Below are positions 1 through 10,951 of a stretch of DNA of 64,000 nucleotides, piece after piece (positions within the stretch are counted from its first letter, which is position 1; each line of letters opens with the position of its first letter). The stretch comes from JASLEW01 sp035544895. GTDB lineage: Bacteria > Acidobacteriota > Thermoanaerobaculia > Multivoradales > UBA5704. The DNA lies in contig DASZZM010000059.1 in assembly GCA_035544895.1 (NCBI GenBank), positions 62,001-126,000 on the forward strand, given 5' to 3'. The translations under genes and the position numbers were made by a program. The notes below the pieces were generated by a model, which saw only the letters and a program-made list of their open reading frames with translations, was not told the DNA's origin and ran no database searches.

Positions 1-450
1 GGTGAGCAGGGTCTCGACCAGGGTGCGGGCGAAGTTGGCCGCCGTCGCGAAGGAGAAGCCCTCGGCGACCTCCTGGCTGAAGGCGATGGACGGGATGCCG
101 AGAAGAGTGCCTTCGAAGGTCGCGCTCACCGTGCCCGAGTAGGTCACGTCGTCGCCCACGTTGAGCCCGAAGTTGATGCCGGAGCAGACCAGGTCGGGGG
201 GGCTGTCTTTGAGCAGCGACAGCACGGCCAGGTTGACGCAATCGGTCGGCGTGCCGTCGACCGCGTACCAGTTGTCTTCGACTTTCTGCATGCGCAGAGG
301 CCGGCTGAGCGTGAGGGCGTGGCCGGAAGCGCTCTGCTCGCGGTCCGGTGCGACCACGACGACCTCGCCCAGGGTCCTGAGCGCCCCGGCGAGCAGTTTG
401 ATGCCCTCGGAGAAGATGCCGTCGTCATTGGTGATGAGGATGCGTGTCAT
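1..450 (-). CDS. surE: 5'/3'-nucleotidase SurE (3' end outside window)
   Basis: SurE is a metal-dependent nucleoside monophosphate phosphatase. The 150 codons present begin with ATG at 450 and read MTRILITNDDGIFSEGIKLL. The metal-binding residues of the family are all visible: D9 and D10 in NDDG, S40 in the DREQSASGHA segment and N93 in CSGINFG, followed by the conserved TYSGTVSA loop. The C-terminal part (family length about 250 residues) lies beyond position 1. The gene is 75 bp downstream of mtnP on the same strand and probably ends the same transcript. Identification is firm; only the C-terminus is unseen. Confidence 0.95.
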   Translation of the reverse strand, partial: MTRILITNDDGIFSEGIKLLAGALRTLGEVVVVAPDREQSASGHALTLSRPLRMQKVEDNWYAVDGTPTDCVNLAVLSLLKDSPPDLVCSGINFGLNVGDDVTYSGTVSATFEGTLLGIPSIAFSQEVAEGFSFATAANFARTLVETLLT

Positions 451-525
451 GTCCGGCTGCCGAGGCGGCGGTGGATGGGCTGCCAGCCGCGCGGCGCGGC
501 GGCGCGCGGAGACGTCGGCCGGCGC

Positions 526-1398
526 TCACTTTCGCGGCAGGTACTTGCCGACGATCGGCCGGAGCGCCGAGAGCGTCGCCTCGGGGATGAACGCGGGCTC
601 GGTGATCAGGGCCATGCGCAGGGCGTCGGCACACGGGCAGCCGGCCCTGTCGTCGGGCAGGAGGGCCAGCGTCTGGCGGATCACCTCCTGCGACTTGACG
701 ACGTTCTGCCGCACCACCTCCATCACCGCCTCGCCGCTGACCGCCTCCTCGGTCTCATGCCAGCAGTCGTAGTCCGTGACCATGGCGAGCGAGACATAGC
801 AGATCTCGGCCTCGCGGGCGAGACGGGCCTCGGTCAGGTTGGTCATGCCGATGACGTCCATCCCCATCCGCCGGTAGACCTCGGACTCGGCGCGGGTCGA
901 GAACTGCGGCCCCTCCATGTTGAGGTAGGTGCCGCCGCGGTGGACCGTGGCGCCGGCGGCGCGGCCGGCTTCGACGCAAAGGTCGAGCAGGCGCGGGCAG
1001 ATCGGCTTGGCCAGCGAGACGTGGGCCACCAGGCCGCGGCCGAAAAAGGTGTCGGCGCGATGGCGGGTGCGGTCGTAGAACTGATCGGGGACGACGATGT
1101 CGGTTGGCTTGTATTCGAGCTTCATCGAGCCGACCGCCGAGACCGAGATCAGCTGCTCGACGCCAAGGACCTTGAAGCCGAAAATGTTGGCACGGTAGTT
1201 GAGCTCGGTCGGCAGCAGGCGGTGGCCTCGGCCATGGCGCGGCAGGAAGGCAACGGACCGCCCATCGAGGTCGCCGACGACGTAGGCGTCGGAGGGCTCG
1301 CCGAAGGGCGTCTCGACGCGCCGCTCCTCGCGCACCGCGAGGCCCGACATCTGGTACAGGCCGCTGCCGCCGATCACGCCGATGCGGATGTCGCTCAT
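526..1398 (-). CDS. mtnP: S-methyl-5'-thioadenosine phosphorylase
   Basis: This 290-residue enzyme splits 5'-methylthioadenosine with phosphate to adenine and methylthioribose-1-phosphate in methionine salvage. It has the PNP/MTAP type-2 signature: the phosphate loop GGSGLYQM near the start, RHGRGHRLLPTELNYRAN, then NMEGPQFSTRAESE and VTDYDCWHE, where the Asp favours a 6-amino purine. The start is the ATG at 1398, which has GGAGGAG just upstream; a longer open frame runs to 1491 but lacks such a site. It follows the Gfo/Idh/MocA gene after about 105 bp. A second purine phosphorylase gene (15064-15930) has an Asn in the base-specificity position, so the two enzymes should divide adenine-type and guanine/hypoxanthine-type substrates. 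Confidence 0.93.
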   Translation of the reverse strand: MSDIRIGVIGGSGLYQMSGLAVREERRVETPFGEPSDAYVVGDLDGRSVAFLPRHGRGHRLLPTELNYRANIFGFKVLGVEQLISVSAVGSMKLEYKPTDIVVPDQFYDRTRHRADTFFGRGLVAHVSLAKPICPRLLDLCVEAGRAAGATVHRGGTYLNMEGPQFSTRAESEVYRRMGMDVIGMTNLTEARLAREAEICYVSLAMVTDYDCWHETEEAVSGEAVMEVVRQNVVKSQEVIRQTLALLPDDRAGCPCADALRMALITEPAFIPEATLSALRPIVGKYLPRK

Positions 1399-1503
1399 CT
1401 GTGCTCCTCCTCGCCGAGCTCCCGGGCCGGCGCCCTCTCCGCGGCCTGAATCCCGGCCGCAGAGTCTAGCAGCCGCGCCCCCTTCCCGCACGCCCGGCTC
1501 AGA

Positions 1504-2442
1504 TCAGCCTCTCGCCTGGATCGCGTCCACCACGGCCAGAGCGGTTTCGAGCGCTTGGCGCCCCTCGCGGCCGCCGACCAGGGGGGCGGGCTCGCCGCGG
1601 CAGGCGGCCACGAAGGATTCGAGCTCGCGGCGCAGGGGCTCGGCCTGCCGGACGGCGAGGTTGTCGGGCACGATGCGGCGGCCGGAATCGCCCTGCTCCA
1701 GGCGGTAGCCGTGGATCTGTTGCGCGTGGTAGTCGAGCGAGTAGTAGCGGCTGGGCAGAAAGCTCCTCAGCTTGCGCACACGCTCGGCCGAAACCCGGGA
1801 GGCGGTCAGGTTGGCGACGCACCCGGAGGCCAGCTCCACCCTGGCGTTGGCGATGTCGACGCGCGGCGACAGGACGGCGATGCCGGTGGCCCGCACCTCG
1901 CGGACCGGAGAGGGATCGAGCGCATGCAGGATCTGCAGGTCGTGGATCATCAGGTCCAGCACCACGTCGACGTCGAGGCTGCGCGGCGTGAAAACCGCAA
2001 GGCGCTGCACCTCGACGAAGCCGGGCGGGATTCCGAGGCCGAGGAGGGCCTGCACGGCCGGGTTGAAGAACTCCACGTGGCCGACCGCCAGCACCCGGCC
2101 GGCGGCTGCCGCCTGCCCGGCAAGGCGGTCCGCCTCCTCGAGGCTCGCCGCCAGCGGCTTCTCGACCAGCACATGCAGACCGCAACCGAGGAGCTGGCAG
2201 CCCATCTCGGCGTGGAGAACGGTCGGCGTCGCCAGGACGGCCGCCTCGATCTCGCCGAGCAGGTCGGGCAGCCGCGCGAAGACGCGCGCGCCGTGCTCGC
2301 TGGCCGCCGCCTCGGCGGCCGAGGCGAGCACGTCGTGGACCCCGACGAGCTCGGCTCCGGGCAGCGATGCCAGCACACGGACATGGTTCCTGCCCATCGC
2401 GCCGGTGCCGATGACTCCGACGCGCAGCGGAGCGGGTGGCAC
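1504..2442 (-). CDS. Gfo/Idh/MocA-family oxidoreductase (GnnA-like)
   Basis: This 312-residue protein is an NAD(P)-dependent sugar dehydrogenase of the Gfo/Idh/MocA family. The N-terminal Rossmann fold starts with VGVIGTGAMGRNH, and the family motif EKPLAAS is present, with the C-terminal alpha/beta domain after it. The start is GTG at 2442 with GGAG eight bases upstream, 19 bp after the lpxA stop, so it is co-transcribed with lpxA. A relative next to lpxA, GnnA, oxidises the 3-hydroxyl of UDP-GlcNAc so that lipid A can carry an amide at that position. That role is plausible here from position alone, but no GnnB-type aminotransferase is adjacent, so the substrate is an inference. Confidence 0.85.
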   Translation of the reverse strand: MPPAPLRVGVIGTGAMGRNHVRVLASLPGAELVGVHDVLASAAEAAASEHGARVFARLPDLLGEIEAAVLATPTVLHAEMGCQLLGCGLHVLVEKPLAASLEEADRLAGQAAAAGRVLAVGHVEFFNPAVQALLGLGIPPGFVEVQRLAVFTPRSLDVDVVLDLMIHDLQILHALDPSPVREVRATGIAVLSPRVDIANARVELASGCVANLTASRVSAERVRKLRSFLPSRYYSLDYHAQQIHGYRLEQGDSGRRIVPDNLAVRQAEPLRRELESFVAACRGEPAPLVGGREGRQALETALAVVDAIQARG

Positions 2443-2461
2443 GCGGACGGCTCCCGGAGGC

Positions 2462-3367
2462 TCAGCGGGCGGGCCGGGCGGGCCGTTCGACCCGCTCCGA
2501 CTGTTCGGACTGCTCGGTTTGCTCAGGCTGCTCCCCTTCCGCCGAGGTGCCGCGCCCGCCGCGCGGCGGCGCCTTGTGGATCCCGCGCCGCGACGTCCCG
2601 ACGAAGTCGATCAGGTAGTCGACGTCGGGTGTGCCGGACAGCTCCTCGCGCAGCCGCGCCAGGGCCTGCCGGGTGTTGAGTCCCGAGCGGGTCAGGATGC
2701 GCACCGCGCGTCGCAGCCGGGAGAGGTTCTCGACGGAAAAGCCCTGGCGCCGCAGGCCGATCGAATTCAGGCCATAGCAGGCGGCATGCTGGCCCACGGT
2801 CTTGCAGAACGGCAAGACGTCCATGGTCACGATCGTGAAGCCGCCCAGGTAGGCGTGACGTCCGATCCGGCAGTGCTGATGCACGGCGGTAAAGGCGCCG
2901 ACGGTCGCATGGTCCTGGACCTCGACGTGTCCGGCGAGGGTGGCGCCGTTAGCGAAGACGGTCTCGTCGCCGACGTGGCAGTCGTGGGCGACGTGGGTAT
3001 AGGCCATGAACAGGTTGCCGCTGCCGATGGTCGTCACGCCGCCGCCCGGCGCGGTGCCCCGATGAATGGTGCAGAACTCGCGGAACTGGTTGCGGTCGCC
3101 GACCTCGAGGCGCACCAGCTCGCCCTTGAATTTCAAGTCCTGCGGCTCGAAGCCGACCGCGGCCTGGGGGAAGATGCGGTTGTGGCGCCCGATGCGGGCC
3201 GGCCCCTGGACCTGCGCGCCGGCGCCGACTTCGGTGCCGTCGCCGATCTCGACGCCCGGCCCGATGACCGCGAACGGCCCCACCCGCACCCCCGCTCCCA
3301 GCACCGCCTCGGGATCCACGATCGCCGCCGGATGCACATACCCGGTCATGTGCGGAGAGGGGCCCAT
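2462..3367 (-). CDS. lpxA: Acyl-ACP:UDP-N-acetylglucosamine O-acyltransferase LpxA
   Basis: LpxA performs the first step of lipid A synthesis, moving a 3-hydroxyacyl chain from ACP to UDP-GlcNAc in the cytoplasm. The protein (301 residues) is a left-handed beta helix of hexapeptide repeats. The catalytic His is H128 in YTHVAHDCHVG, and the C-terminal helical domain begins near YGLNSIGLRRQGF. The start may be ATG 3367 or ATG 3349 (MTGYVHPAA, the usual N-terminus); neither has a strong ribosome site. The last 25 or so residues are an unusual Glu-rich tail with period 3, encoded by a 9-bp tandem repeat. fabZ ends 12 bp upstream. Confidence 0.95.
   Translation of the reverse strand: MGPSPHMTGYVHPAAIVDPEAVLGAGVRVGPFAVIGPGVEIGDGTEVGAGAQVQGPARIGRHNRIFPQAAVGFEPQDLKFKGELVRLEVGDRNQFREFCTIHRGTAPGGGVTTIGSGNLFMAYTHVAHDCHVGDETVFANGATLAGHVEVQDHATVGAFTAVHQHCRIGRHAYLGGFTIVTMDVLPFCKTVGQHAACYGLNSIGLRRQGFSVENLSRLRRAVRILTRSGLNTRQALARLREELSGTPDVDYLIDFVGTSRRGIHKAPPRGGRGTSAEGEQPEQTEQSEQSERVERPARPAR
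2494..2538. repeat. 9-bp tandem repeat encoding the LpxA tail
   Basis: Five 9-bp units (gctccgact, gttcggact, gctcggttt, gctcaggct, gctcccctt) lie in frame near the 3' end of lpxA. They give a repeating three-residue pattern of the type EQP-EQT-EQS-EQS. The pattern lies outside the conserved LpxA fold. Confidence 0.85.
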
Positions 3368-3379
3368 TTCCGCCGCCGC

Positions 3380-3877
3380 CTAGCGGTCCACCATTACCGA
3401 GGATAGAACGGCCTCGGCGGCGAGCTGGCCGTCGACCAGCGCGCGTCCGGCGAGCTTGCAATGGGTGGAGCGGATGCGCAAGACCTCGATCTCGTAACGC
3501 AACTGGTCGCCGGGGACGACCGGGCGGCGGAACTTCGCCTGGTCGATGGCGGCGAAATAGAGCAGCTTGCGCTCGCGGTCGGCGACTTCGCCGAGGACCA
3601 GCAGGCCCCCCGCCTGCGCCATCCCCTCGATGACCAGCACGCCGGGAACCACCGGGCGCCCCGGGAAGTGGCCGACGAAGAAGGGCTCGTCGATGGTGAC
3701 GTTCTTGATCGCCACGATGCGCTTGCGCGGCTCGAACTCCAGCACGCGATCGACCAGCAGCAGCGGGTAACGGTGCGGCAGGATCGACATGACCCACTCG
3801 ATGTCCCACTTCGGCCGCGCCGCGGCGCTGCCCGCGGGCCTGGGCTCGTTCACCTCGTGCCGGGGCGGCTCGCTCAC
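3380..3877 (-). CDS. fabZ: 3-hydroxyacyl-ACP dehydratase FabZ
   Basis: FabZ dehydrates beta-hydroxyacyl-ACP in fatty acid synthesis and competes with LpxA and LpxD for the same ACP substrates, which explains its place between them. The hot-dog fold signature is clear: ILPHRYPLLLVDR, then FFVGHFPGRP with catalytic H70 and VLVIEGMAQ with catalytic E84. Translation should start at GTG 3877, because GGAGGA lies five bases upstream and the lpxD stop (3881-3879) is one base away. That gives 165 residues; the first 20 are a family-atypical charged extension. The longer upstream open frame is a shadow of lpxD. Confidence 0.94.
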   Translation of the reverse strand: MSEPPRHEVNEPRPAGSAAARPKWDIEWVMSILPHRYPLLLVDRVLEFEPRKRIVAIKNVTIDEPFFVGHFPGRPVVPGVLVIEGMAQAGGLLVLGEVADRERKLLYFAAIDQAKFRRPVVPGDQLRYEIEVLRIRSTHCKLAGRALVDGQLAAEAVLSSVMVDR

Positions 3878-3878
3878 T

Positions 3879-4922
3879 TCATTCCTCCTTCCCTTCCGCC
3901 GGGCCGTCCCGCGGCAACCGCTTCTCGAGGGCGCGCAGGCGCCGGTACATCTCGCCGAGACGGGACAGCAGCGCGACCTGGCGCCGCCACTTGCCGACTT
4001 CGATCGCCGGCGCGCCCGAGTACCTGCCACCGGCCGCGAGCGACTGCATGATGCCGCCCTGCCCCGCCACCTGGGCGCCGTCGCCGACCTCGAGGTGATC
4101 GCCCATCCCCACCTGCCCGGCGAGCACCACGTAGTCGCCCAGCCGCGCGCTCCCCGCGATTCCGACCTGGGCACAGAGGATACAGCCCTTGCCGATCTGC
4201 ACGTTGTGCCCGACTTGGACCAGGTTGTCGATCTTGGTGCCGGCGCCGATCCGGGTGTCGCCCAGGGTGCCGCGGTCGATGGCGGTCAGCGCGCCGATCT
4301 CGACCTCCCGCCCGACCATCAGCCGCCCCACCTGCGGCACCTTCTGATGCACCCCCTGGCGGGTGGCATAGCCGAATCCGTCGGCGCCGAGGACCGCGCC
4401 GGCATGCACCACGCTGCCCGGGCCGATCTCGGTGCGGTCGTAGAGCACGGCGCCGGGGTGGATCACGGCGCCCTCGCCGACTGTGCAGCCGCGCCCGACC
4501 ACGGCGTGCGCGAGAACGACCGCGCGCGCGGCGACTGTGCTTCCCGCCCCGATCACCACGTAGGGTCCCAGGTGGGCCGTGGGATCGATGGTGCAGCCGC
4601 TCTCGACCAGGGCCGTAGGGTGGATGCCGAGCTCACGCGCGGCGAGCGGATAGAAATGAGGCAGCAGGCGGGCGAGAGCCTCGGCCGGGTCGCCGACGAC
4701 AAGAAGGTCCTTACCGTCTCCGGCATCCGCCAGGGCCGGGGCGACGAGCAGCGCGCCCGCCCGGCTCGCCGCCGCCCGCTCGCGGTAGCGGCCCTGGGTC
4801 AGCAGGGAGAGGTCGCGGGGACCGGCGTCCTCGAGCGCGCGAAGGCCCTCGACGGTGCGCTCAGGGTCGCCTTGGACAGTCCCGGCGACCAGCTCGGCAA
4901 GCTCGGCCAGGCGGAAGACCAC
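3879..4922 (-). CDS. lpxD: UDP-3-O-acylglucosamine N-acyltransferase LpxD
   Basis: LpxD adds the N-linked hydroxyacyl chain in the third step of lipid A assembly. The 347 residues comprise an N-terminal uridine-binding domain (about 1-100) and a hexapeptide-repeat beta helix (about 105-320) containing GVHQKVPQVG, IDRGTLGDT and the catalytic-His segment NLVQVGHNVQIG. A short helical C-terminus ends in a charged tail. The start appears to be GTG 4922, seven bases after the ompH stop, with no strong ribosome site, suggesting coupling to ompH translation. Confidence 0.95.
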   Translation of the reverse strand: MVFRLAELAELVAGTVQGDPERTVEGLRALEDAGPRDLSLLTQGRYRERAAASRAGALLVAPALADAGDGKDLLVVGDPAEALARLLPHFYPLAARELGIHPTALVESGCTIDPTAHLGPYVVIGAGSTVAARAVVLAHAVVGRGCTVGEGAVIHPGAVLYDRTEIGPGSVVHAGAVLGADGFGYATRQGVHQKVPQVGRLMVGREVEIGALTAIDRGTLGDTRIGAGTKIDNLVQVGHNVQIGKGCILCAQVGIAGSARLGDYVVLAGQVGMGDHLEVGDGAQVAGQGGIMQSLAAGGRYSGAPAIEVGKWRRQVALLSRLGEMYRRLRALEKRLPRDGPAEGKEE

Positions 4923-4929
4923 TTGCGCT

Positions 4930-5499
4930 CTATTTGCCCTTCGCGGCCGCGGCGTCGAGCCGCTGGATGACCGTGTTGGTGATGTCGACCGCCTCGTCGG
5001 CGTAGATCAGACCGCTTTCGAACTTGCGGAAGATCAGCGTATAGCCGTGCTCCTTCCCGATGACGTTGATCACCGGCATTACCTTCTCGTCGATCGACCC
5101 CAGCAAGTCGTCCTTCCGCTTGTTGAGCTCGCGGTTGGCATCGTCCTGCAGACGGCGCAGCGCGATCCCCTTGTCCTCGAGCTGCTTCTCCAAGTCGGTG
5201 AGCTTGTCCTGGGCGAGGGACAGGCGGCCCTGGCTGATCTTGTCCTGCAGCTCCTTGAGCTCTTGCTCCTTGGCGCGCAGCTCGCCCTCCTTCTGCTCTT
5301 GGATCTTCTTGAGCTCGGCGACCGCCTTCTTGCCGGCCTGCGAGGAGAGCAGGATCTTCTCGGTATCAATGACGGCGATGCGGACCGCCGGGGCCGGCGC
5401 GGCCGGCGCCGCCTGCGCGGCGAGCGCGAAAGGCGCGGCCATCGCCATTCCCAGGGCGAGGCCGGTTGCGGCATTTACGAAACGGGCATTGAGCGGCAT
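4930..5499 (-). CDS. OmpH/Skp-family periplasmic chaperone
   Basis: Skp-like proteins hold unfolded outer-membrane proteins in the periplasm and hand them to BamA, whose gene is directly upstream. The 189-residue protein has a signal peptide (MPLNARFVNAATGLALGM through AQAAPAAPA), then the OmpH start motif RIAVIDTEKILLSSQAGKKA. A long Lys/Glu-rich coiled coil follows (about 55-140), and the family ending YTLIFRKFESGLIYADEAVDIT. ATG 5499 is preferred over ATG 5508 because AGGGG sits at a proper distance. bamA ends about 88 bp upstream. Confidence 0.92.
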   Translation of the reverse strand: MPLNARFVNAATGLALGMAMAAPFALAAQAAPAAPAPAVRIAVIDTEKILLSSQAGKKAVAELKKIQEQKEGELRAKEQELKELQDKISQGRLSLAQDKLTDLEKQLEDKGIALRRLQDDANRELNKRKDDLLGSIDEKVMPVINVIGKEHGYTLIFRKFESGLIYADEAVDITNTVIQRLDAAAAKGK

Positions 5500-5587
5500 G
5501 ACTTCCATCCCCTTGGTTGGTGTTTCCGGAACCTGGCCCGGAGTCCGGCCCAGTATACGGCGCAGTATGGTCGGAGTGTCCCCGATA

Positions 5588-8104
5588 TCAGAAGCTGGTC
5601 CCGATGCTGAACTGGAAGGTCTCGAATTCATCTTTGGGCAGCGGCTTCAGGTTGTGCGAGTAGATGAAGCGCAGCGGCGCGCCGAAAACCGGCAGCGTGA
5701 TGCGCAGCTCGAGGCCGGTGGTGTAGCGCAGTTTCGACAGGTTGATCGACTGGCCCGGCCCGTAAACGTTGGCCATGTCGACGAACGGCAGCAGGCGGAA
5801 CGGGCCGCCGAGCAGGAAATGATACTCCAGGTTGAGCTGGACGAACTTGTCGCCGCCTGTGCCGTTGCCCAGGGCATCGAGAACCGGGTTGCCCTGCCTG
5901 TCGCGCACCACGATCGAGCGGAAGCGGTGGCCGCGGATGCTGTTCTCGCCGCCCAGGAAGAAGTACTCGAGCGGCGAGAGCGGCACCTTGTTCGTGGGAT
6001 GGAGCAGCCCGACCTCGCCGTTGACGGCGAGGACCATGTGGGTGGGATAGCTGCCGAGCGGCTGGAAGAGGCTGAAGCCCAGGTCGGGGCGCAGGAAGTT
6101 GTTGTTGCCGCCGAGCACACCGCCGGCGTACTCGAGCGAGAGGCTGTAACGCTTGCCGCGCACCGGCTCGAACGGGTTGTCCCGGCTGTCGTACACGTAG
6201 GCCGGCCGCACCGAAGAGGTGTCGATCTTGAACGTGTCGAGCGCGTTGGTGAGCTGGTTGGTCAACTGATCGTTGCGCTTCGAGAAGGTGTAGGAGATGC
6301 TCGCCGAGTTGAACAGGCCGAGGTTGCGGCCATAGGAGAGCACCACGCCCTTGGCGTTCTGCAGGTAGTTCGAGGAGAGGGCGAGGTAGTTGAGCCGGGA
6401 GTCGAAGGCGCGGATGCCGACCGTCTGCGGGCGGTCGAGGAACCAGGGGATGTAATAGGAAAGGTCGTACAGGTTGCGCCGGGCGCCGGCCTGCACGGAA
6501 GCGCCGAGCTGCTCGCCGCGGCCCAGAAAGTTCTTGGTGTTGAGCGAGAACTGGCCGAAGAAACCGTCGAGCTCGCTCCAGCCGCCGCCGAATTGCACTT
6601 CGGTGCGGGTCGATTCCTTGCCCTTGAACATCAGGCTGACTTCTTTTTTCTCGCTGTTGGTGTCGATGTCGACGGGGTCCTCTTCGTCGAGCTTGAAGTA
6701 GCCGAGCTGGTTGATCTTGAGCACGCTGTTGCGCACCGCGGCGATGTTGACCAGGCCGCCCTCGAAAAGGCGCACTTCGCGGCGCAGGACCTTGTCCATG
6801 GTCCGGTCGTTGCCCTTGAACTCGATGCGGCCGACCTTGAACTGGTCGCTCTCGTTGACGTGGATTACCAGGTCGGCGACATGCTCGGGGCGCTCGACGA
6901 GCTCCTGGTCGACGCGCGCGAAGATGTAGCCGGTGTTGTGGTAGAGGTCGTTGATGCGCTTGATCCCCTCTTCGATCTCCTTGGCGCGCAGCCAGTTGCC
7001 GGGCTTGTGCTCGAAGCTGCGCAGCAGCGCCTTGTCGGGATAGATCTTGTTGCCCTCGATCGTCACCTGGCCGAACTTCCAGCGCTCCCCCTCTTCGATC
7101 GGGATCTCGACGATCATCCGCCGCTTCTGGTCTTTGGCTTGGGCGGCGTTGGGCTTCTCGGCCCGCACCTCGATCTTGGGGTCGCCGATCACCACGTTCT
7201 TGTAGCCGTCGCCGCGGTAGAGCTCGCGGACCTTGTCGAGGTCCTCCTGGAGCTTGGCGGGATCGTAGATGTCTTTCTTCATCACGCGGGTGACCCAGTT
7301 GGTCTCCTTGGTCTTCTTCATCGCCCAGCGCAGGCGGCGGTTGGCGAAGACCTTGTTGCCCGCGAAGCGGATCTCGGAGATGCGCACCCGGTCGCCCTCG
7401 TCGACGGAGAAGACCACGCGCTTCTCATTGCCGGTCAAGTCCTGGACCGAGTAGCGCGCCTGGGCGAAGCGGTAGCCTTTCTCGCGGTACAGGTCCTCGA
7501 TCAGCGCCTTGATGCGCTGCAGCTCGCCCAGGCTCATCGGTTCGCCTTCGTGGACGCGGATGTGCTGGGTCGCTATCTTGTCCTGGATGTCGGTCTTCGA
7601 GAGACGCTTCAGCCCTTCATAATCGATCGAGCGCAGGACGGGACGCTCCTGCACGGTGATGGTCAGCCGTACGCCCGACGTTGCCGGCTCCGCCGGGTTG
7701 GCAGGGGCCGCCTCGACCTTGACGTCGTCGACCAGGCCGCGGTTCCACAGGGTCTTGATGTTGCCGTTCAGCCGCTCCGCGTCGAAGGGCTGGCCGACCT
7801 GGAGGCCGAGGTAGAAGAGCAGGGTCTCTTCCGACAGGGTTTTCAAGCCCTTGAACTCGAGCGCCGCGATCTTCTTGCCGTTGGCGTCGTACGGCGGTTC
7901 CTGGGCACGCAGCGGGAGCCCTCCCGGAACGTTGAGCAGGAGCAGCGGCAAGAGCGCCAAGGCCGCCGCCCGGCGGATGAGCCGCGAGCCCCCGCGGCAC
8001 GAATGCCCGCCGTGGAGGCTGTGGGGGCCGTGGGGCCCCTGGGATTGATGCAGGGAATGCAGGTTCAACCGGCCCACGATCAACTCGGCGAAATCGGGCA
8101 TCAT
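5588..8104 (-). CDS. bamA: Outer-membrane protein assembly factor BamA
   Basis: BamA inserts beta-barrel proteins into the outer membrane. The 838 residues show a signal-like hydrophobic stretch near 45-65, about five POTRA domains (from IAALEFKGLKTLSEETLLFY to about 480) and a C-terminal barrel. The barrel includes NFLGRGEQLGASVQ, the loop-6 equivalent GGENSIRGHRFRS and a terminal Phe (FSIGTSF). Before the signal segment lies an odd Ser/His/Gly-rich stretch with three-residue periodicity, encoded by a 9-bp tandem repeat. The first ATG (8104) has only a weak ribosome site, so the true start could be further in. It lies between clpC and ompH, all in one direction. Confidence 0.95.
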   Translation of the reverse strand: MMPDFAELIVGRLNLHSLHQSQGPHGPHSLHGGHSCRGGSRLIRRAAALALLPLLLLNVPGGLPLRAQEPPYDANGKKIAALEFKGLKTLSEETLLFYLGLQVGQPFDAERLNGNIKTLWNRGLVDDVKVEAAPANPAEPATSGVRLTITVQERPVLRSIDYEGLKRLSKTDIQDKIATQHIRVHEGEPMSLGELQRIKALIEDLYREKGYRFAQARYSVQDLTGNEKRVVFSVDEGDRVRISEIRFAGNKVFANRRLRWAMKKTKETNWVTRVMKKDIYDPAKLQEDLDKVRELYRGDGYKNVVIGDPKIEVRAEKPNAAQAKDQKRRMIVEIPIEEGERWKFGQVTIEGNKIYPDKALLRSFEHKPGNWLRAKEIEEGIKRINDLYHNTGYIFARVDQELVERPEHVADLVIHVNESDQFKVGRIEFKGNDRTMDKVLRREVRLFEGGLVNIAAVRNSVLKINQLGYFKLDEEDPVDIDTNSEKKEVSLMFKGKESTRTEVQFGGGWSELDGFFGQFSLNTKNFLGRGEQLGASVQAGARRNLYDLSYYIPWFLDRPQTVGIRAFDSRLNYLALSSNYLQNAKGVVLSYGRNLGLFNSASISYTFSKRNDQLTNQLTNALDTFKIDTSSVRPAYVYDSRDNPFEPVRGKRYSLSLEYAGGVLGGNNNFLRPDLGFSLFQPLGSYPTHMVLAVNGEVGLLHPTNKVPLSPLEYFFLGGENSIRGHRFRSIVVRDRQGNPVLDALGNGTGGDKFVQLNLEYHFLLGGPFRLLPFVDMANVYGPGQSINLSKLRYTTGLELRITLPVFGAPLRFIYSHNLKPLPKDEFETFQFSIGTSF
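8010..8063. repeat. 9-bp tandem repeat in the BamA N-terminus
   Basis: About six 9-bp units (ccgtggagg, ctgtggggg, ccgtggggc, ccctgggat, tgatgcagg, gaatgcagg) encode LHS-LHQ-SQG-PHG-PHS-LHG on the minus strand, upstream of the hydrophobic signal segment. Confidence 0.8.
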
Positions 8105-8224
8105 TTCGTTCTTGCCTCGCTCTCGGCGCCTCGCCTGTGGCGCCGCGGAAAAGACTGCTCGCTCACCTCCGCCAGCGCGGCGCGCGGCCGCGGCAGACAG
8201 GATGACGGAGTTGCCTGCGGCCGA

Positions 8225-10657
<2,433 letters not shown>

Positions 10658-10759
10658 TCGCGCGAACCTCGTGGCAAGATGCGCCGCCGCCCTCGCGCCG
10701 CCCACCTGTTCCCCGCAGCAACGCTCGAGCCGAGTGCCTTCCGCCCTTCTAGTATCGAG

Positions 10760-10768
10760 ATTCTAGCA
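10760..10768 (-). promoter_or_regulatory. Possible extended -10 promoter for clpC
   Basis: On the minus strand this reads TGCTAGAAT, close to an extended -10 element (TGnTATAAT). It would start transcription about 95 bp before the clpC ATG. No good -35 hexamer and no CIRCE or sigma-32 type element was seen. Confidence 0.35.
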
Positions 10769-10875
10769 CGCCCGCGCCCTCCCGGCTTCCTCGCTCCGCA
10801 CTACCAAAGCATGTGGCGCATCCGACCGCTGGCGTATGCACGAGCAAGGCCAGCGGCGGCGCTGTGAGTGAGAGT

Positions 10876-10951
10876 GGGGGCGTCGGCAGGCCGCGCGTCA
10901 GCACCTTTGGCCTTTTGGCCAAGTGCTGACGCGCGGCCTGCCGACGCCCCC
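10876..10951. repeat. Perfect 29-bp inverted repeat (large hairpin)
   Basis: Arms 10876-10904 and 10923-10951 are perfect reverse complements over 29 bp. The 18-base centre itself pairs (ttggcc / ggccaa around tttt), giving about 35 paired bases in all. There is no U-run after either arm, so it is not a textbook intrinsic terminator. It lies between the lolD end and the clpC promoter region. Confidence 0.95.

Noticed and set aside
10658..10875. CIRCE or sigma-32 type heat-shock element upstream of clpC
   Set aside because: No TTAGCACTC-type inverted repeat and no CTTGAA/CCCCAT pair was found; only a possible extended -10 element.
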